6,548 bases of DNA from an uncultured Eubacteriales bacterium. Its GTDB lineage: Bacteria > Bacillota_A > Clostridia > Christensenellales > Aristaeellaceae. The translations under genes were made by a program, and so were the position numbers. Below are positions 5,881 to 6,548 of this stretch, one piece after another. Under the pieces are notes generated by a model. That model was given only the letters and a program-made list of their open reading frames with translations, did no database searches and had not been told where the DNA came from. Every line of letters begins with the position of its first letter. The stretch's first letter is position 1. Location: NCBI GenBank assembly GCA_900313545.1, contig OMRS01000045.1, positions 1-6,548 on the forward strand. Direction: 5' to 3'.

Positions 5881-6548
5881 ATGAGCAATGACAAGAGGGT
5901 CGTGTTTTCCGATTTCGACAGCTTCCTGTTCCACCAGGGAACGAATTATGAGGTGTACAAGAAACTGGGCGCGCATGTGGGCGAGGTGGACGGCGTGCAG
6001 GGAACCTGGTTCAACGTATGGGCCCCCAATGCGCAGTTTGTGTCCGTCATCACCGCCAAAACCGGATGGGAGAATGAAAAGTGGATGCACCGCAGCGAGG
6101 GCGACAGCGGCGTGTGGGAGTGCTTCCTGGCGGATGTGGGCCATGGCGACGCCTACCGTTACGTGATCACCGGCGCTGACGGGGTCAAGCGCTACAAATC
6201 CGATCCCTACGGCTTCTGGTTTGAAAAGCGCCCCAACAACGCGTCCATCGTGTGGGGGACGGACATCTACAAGTGGGGCGACGACGTCCACCAGGCGCAG
6301 CGGGACAACACCAAGGTCCTGGAGCGCCCCATGTCCATCTACGAGGTGTACCTGGGCTCCTGGAAGAAGGGCTTCCGGGACGAATACGATGAGGACGGCT
6401 TCCTGAACTATGCCCAGTACGCCGACGACCTGGCCCAGTACCTCACCTATATGGGCTTTACCCATGTGGAGCTGATGGGCGTGTGCGAGCATCCCTTCGA
6501 CCTGTCCTGGGGCTACCAGGTGACGGGTTTTTATGCGCCCACCAGCCG
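5881..6548 (+). CDS. glgB: 1,4-alpha-glucan branching enzyme GlgB, N-terminal part
   Basis: The enzyme makes alpha-1,6 branches in glycogen by cutting and re-attaching alpha-1,4 chains. The first 222 residues are present, about a third of the usual ~630; the gene runs off the window edge and is not broken. Seen: the N-terminal block FLFHQGTNYEVYKKLGAH (15-32), a CBM48-type beta-sandwich with GTWFNVWAPNA (41-51) and GDAYRYVITG, SDPYGFWFEKRP, then the start of the GH13 barrel with SIYEVYLGSW (152-161), GFTHVELMGV and EHPFDLSWGYQVTGFYAPTS (203-222). The catalytic Asp and Glu lie beyond the edge and cannot be checked. ATG 5881 is supported by AAGGAG (5865-5870), though its 10-nt spacing is slightly long. 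The gene has its own promoter; other glg genes may follow outside the window. Confidence 0.95.
   Translation, partial: MSNDKRVVFSDFDSFLFHQGTNYEVYKKLGAHVGEVDGVQGTWFNVWAPNAQFVSVITAKTGWENEKWMHRSEGDSGVWECFLADVGHGDAYRYVITGADGVKRYKSDPYGFWFEKRPNNASIVWGTDIYKWGDDVHQAQRDNTKVLERPMSIYEVYLGSWKKGFRDEYDEDGFLNYAQYADDLAQYLTYMGFTHVELMGVCEHPFDLSWGYQVTGFYAPTS

Noticed and set aside
5797..6492. A 231-residue minus-strand frame opposite glgB
   Set aside because: It is the shadow of the glgB reading frame, which matches the branching enzyme family over its full visible length.
1..6548. CRISPR arrays, tRNA or rRNA genes, insertion sequences, phage or defence islands
   Set aside because: No regularly spaced repeats, transposase or integrase motifs, cloverleaf-like sequence or attachment-site pairs were found by reading. 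Gene content is ordinary chromosomal.

Overview
The window is GC-rich chromosomal DNA (roughly 60 % by eye), with short AT-rich islands at the likely promoters. All recognisable genes lie on the + strand. The proteins point to the Bacillota, class Clostridia, probably a gut or rumen lineage: a secreted S41 peptidase with a clostridial-type N-terminal half, an HTH protein with a DUF6465-like tail, a divergent NAD+-dependent DNA ligase of a form I recall from Clostridia, and a glycogen branching enzyme. I cannot name the genus.

Layout. (1) Positions 1-753 hold no convincing gene. A leftward promoter sits at the very edge (15-44, minus strand). Further in, a rightward promoter (388-416) and an intrinsic terminator (543-571) would bound a transcript of about 150 nt, either a small RNA or an attenuated leader of the next gene. 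(2) 754-2577 encodes a secreted S41-family peptidase-like protein and is closed by a strong terminator (2704-2736). (3) 2737-2960 is GC-rich and apparently empty, followed by an AT-rich promoter with an overlapping palindrome. (4) 3035-3424 encodes a 129-residue HTH_XRE/DUF6465-like protein. (5) 3425-3671 is a structured spacer with an intrinsic terminator, a bulged GC hairpin and a second intrinsic terminator just ahead of the ligase. (6) 3672-5660 encodes a full-length but divergent NAD+-dependent DNA ligase. (7) 5661-5880 holds a GC hairpin, then a very good promoter carrying two abutting small palindromes. (8) 5881 to the window end is the N-terminal third of glgB, the 1,4-alpha-glucan branching enzyme, cut by the window edge.

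How the genes work together. There is little sign of one pathway. Terminators or promoters separate most genes, so these look like independent transcription units: secretion and proteolysis, regulation, DNA joining and glycogen synthesis. The ligase is the exception: no promoter can be seen close to it. I find no CRISPR array, tRNA, rRNA, insertion sequence or recognisable defence system. The points most worth a second look are the possible small RNA or attenuator before the peptidase, the multi-hairpin spacer before the ligase, the divergent ligase itself, and the palindromes built into the HTH-gene and glgB promoters.
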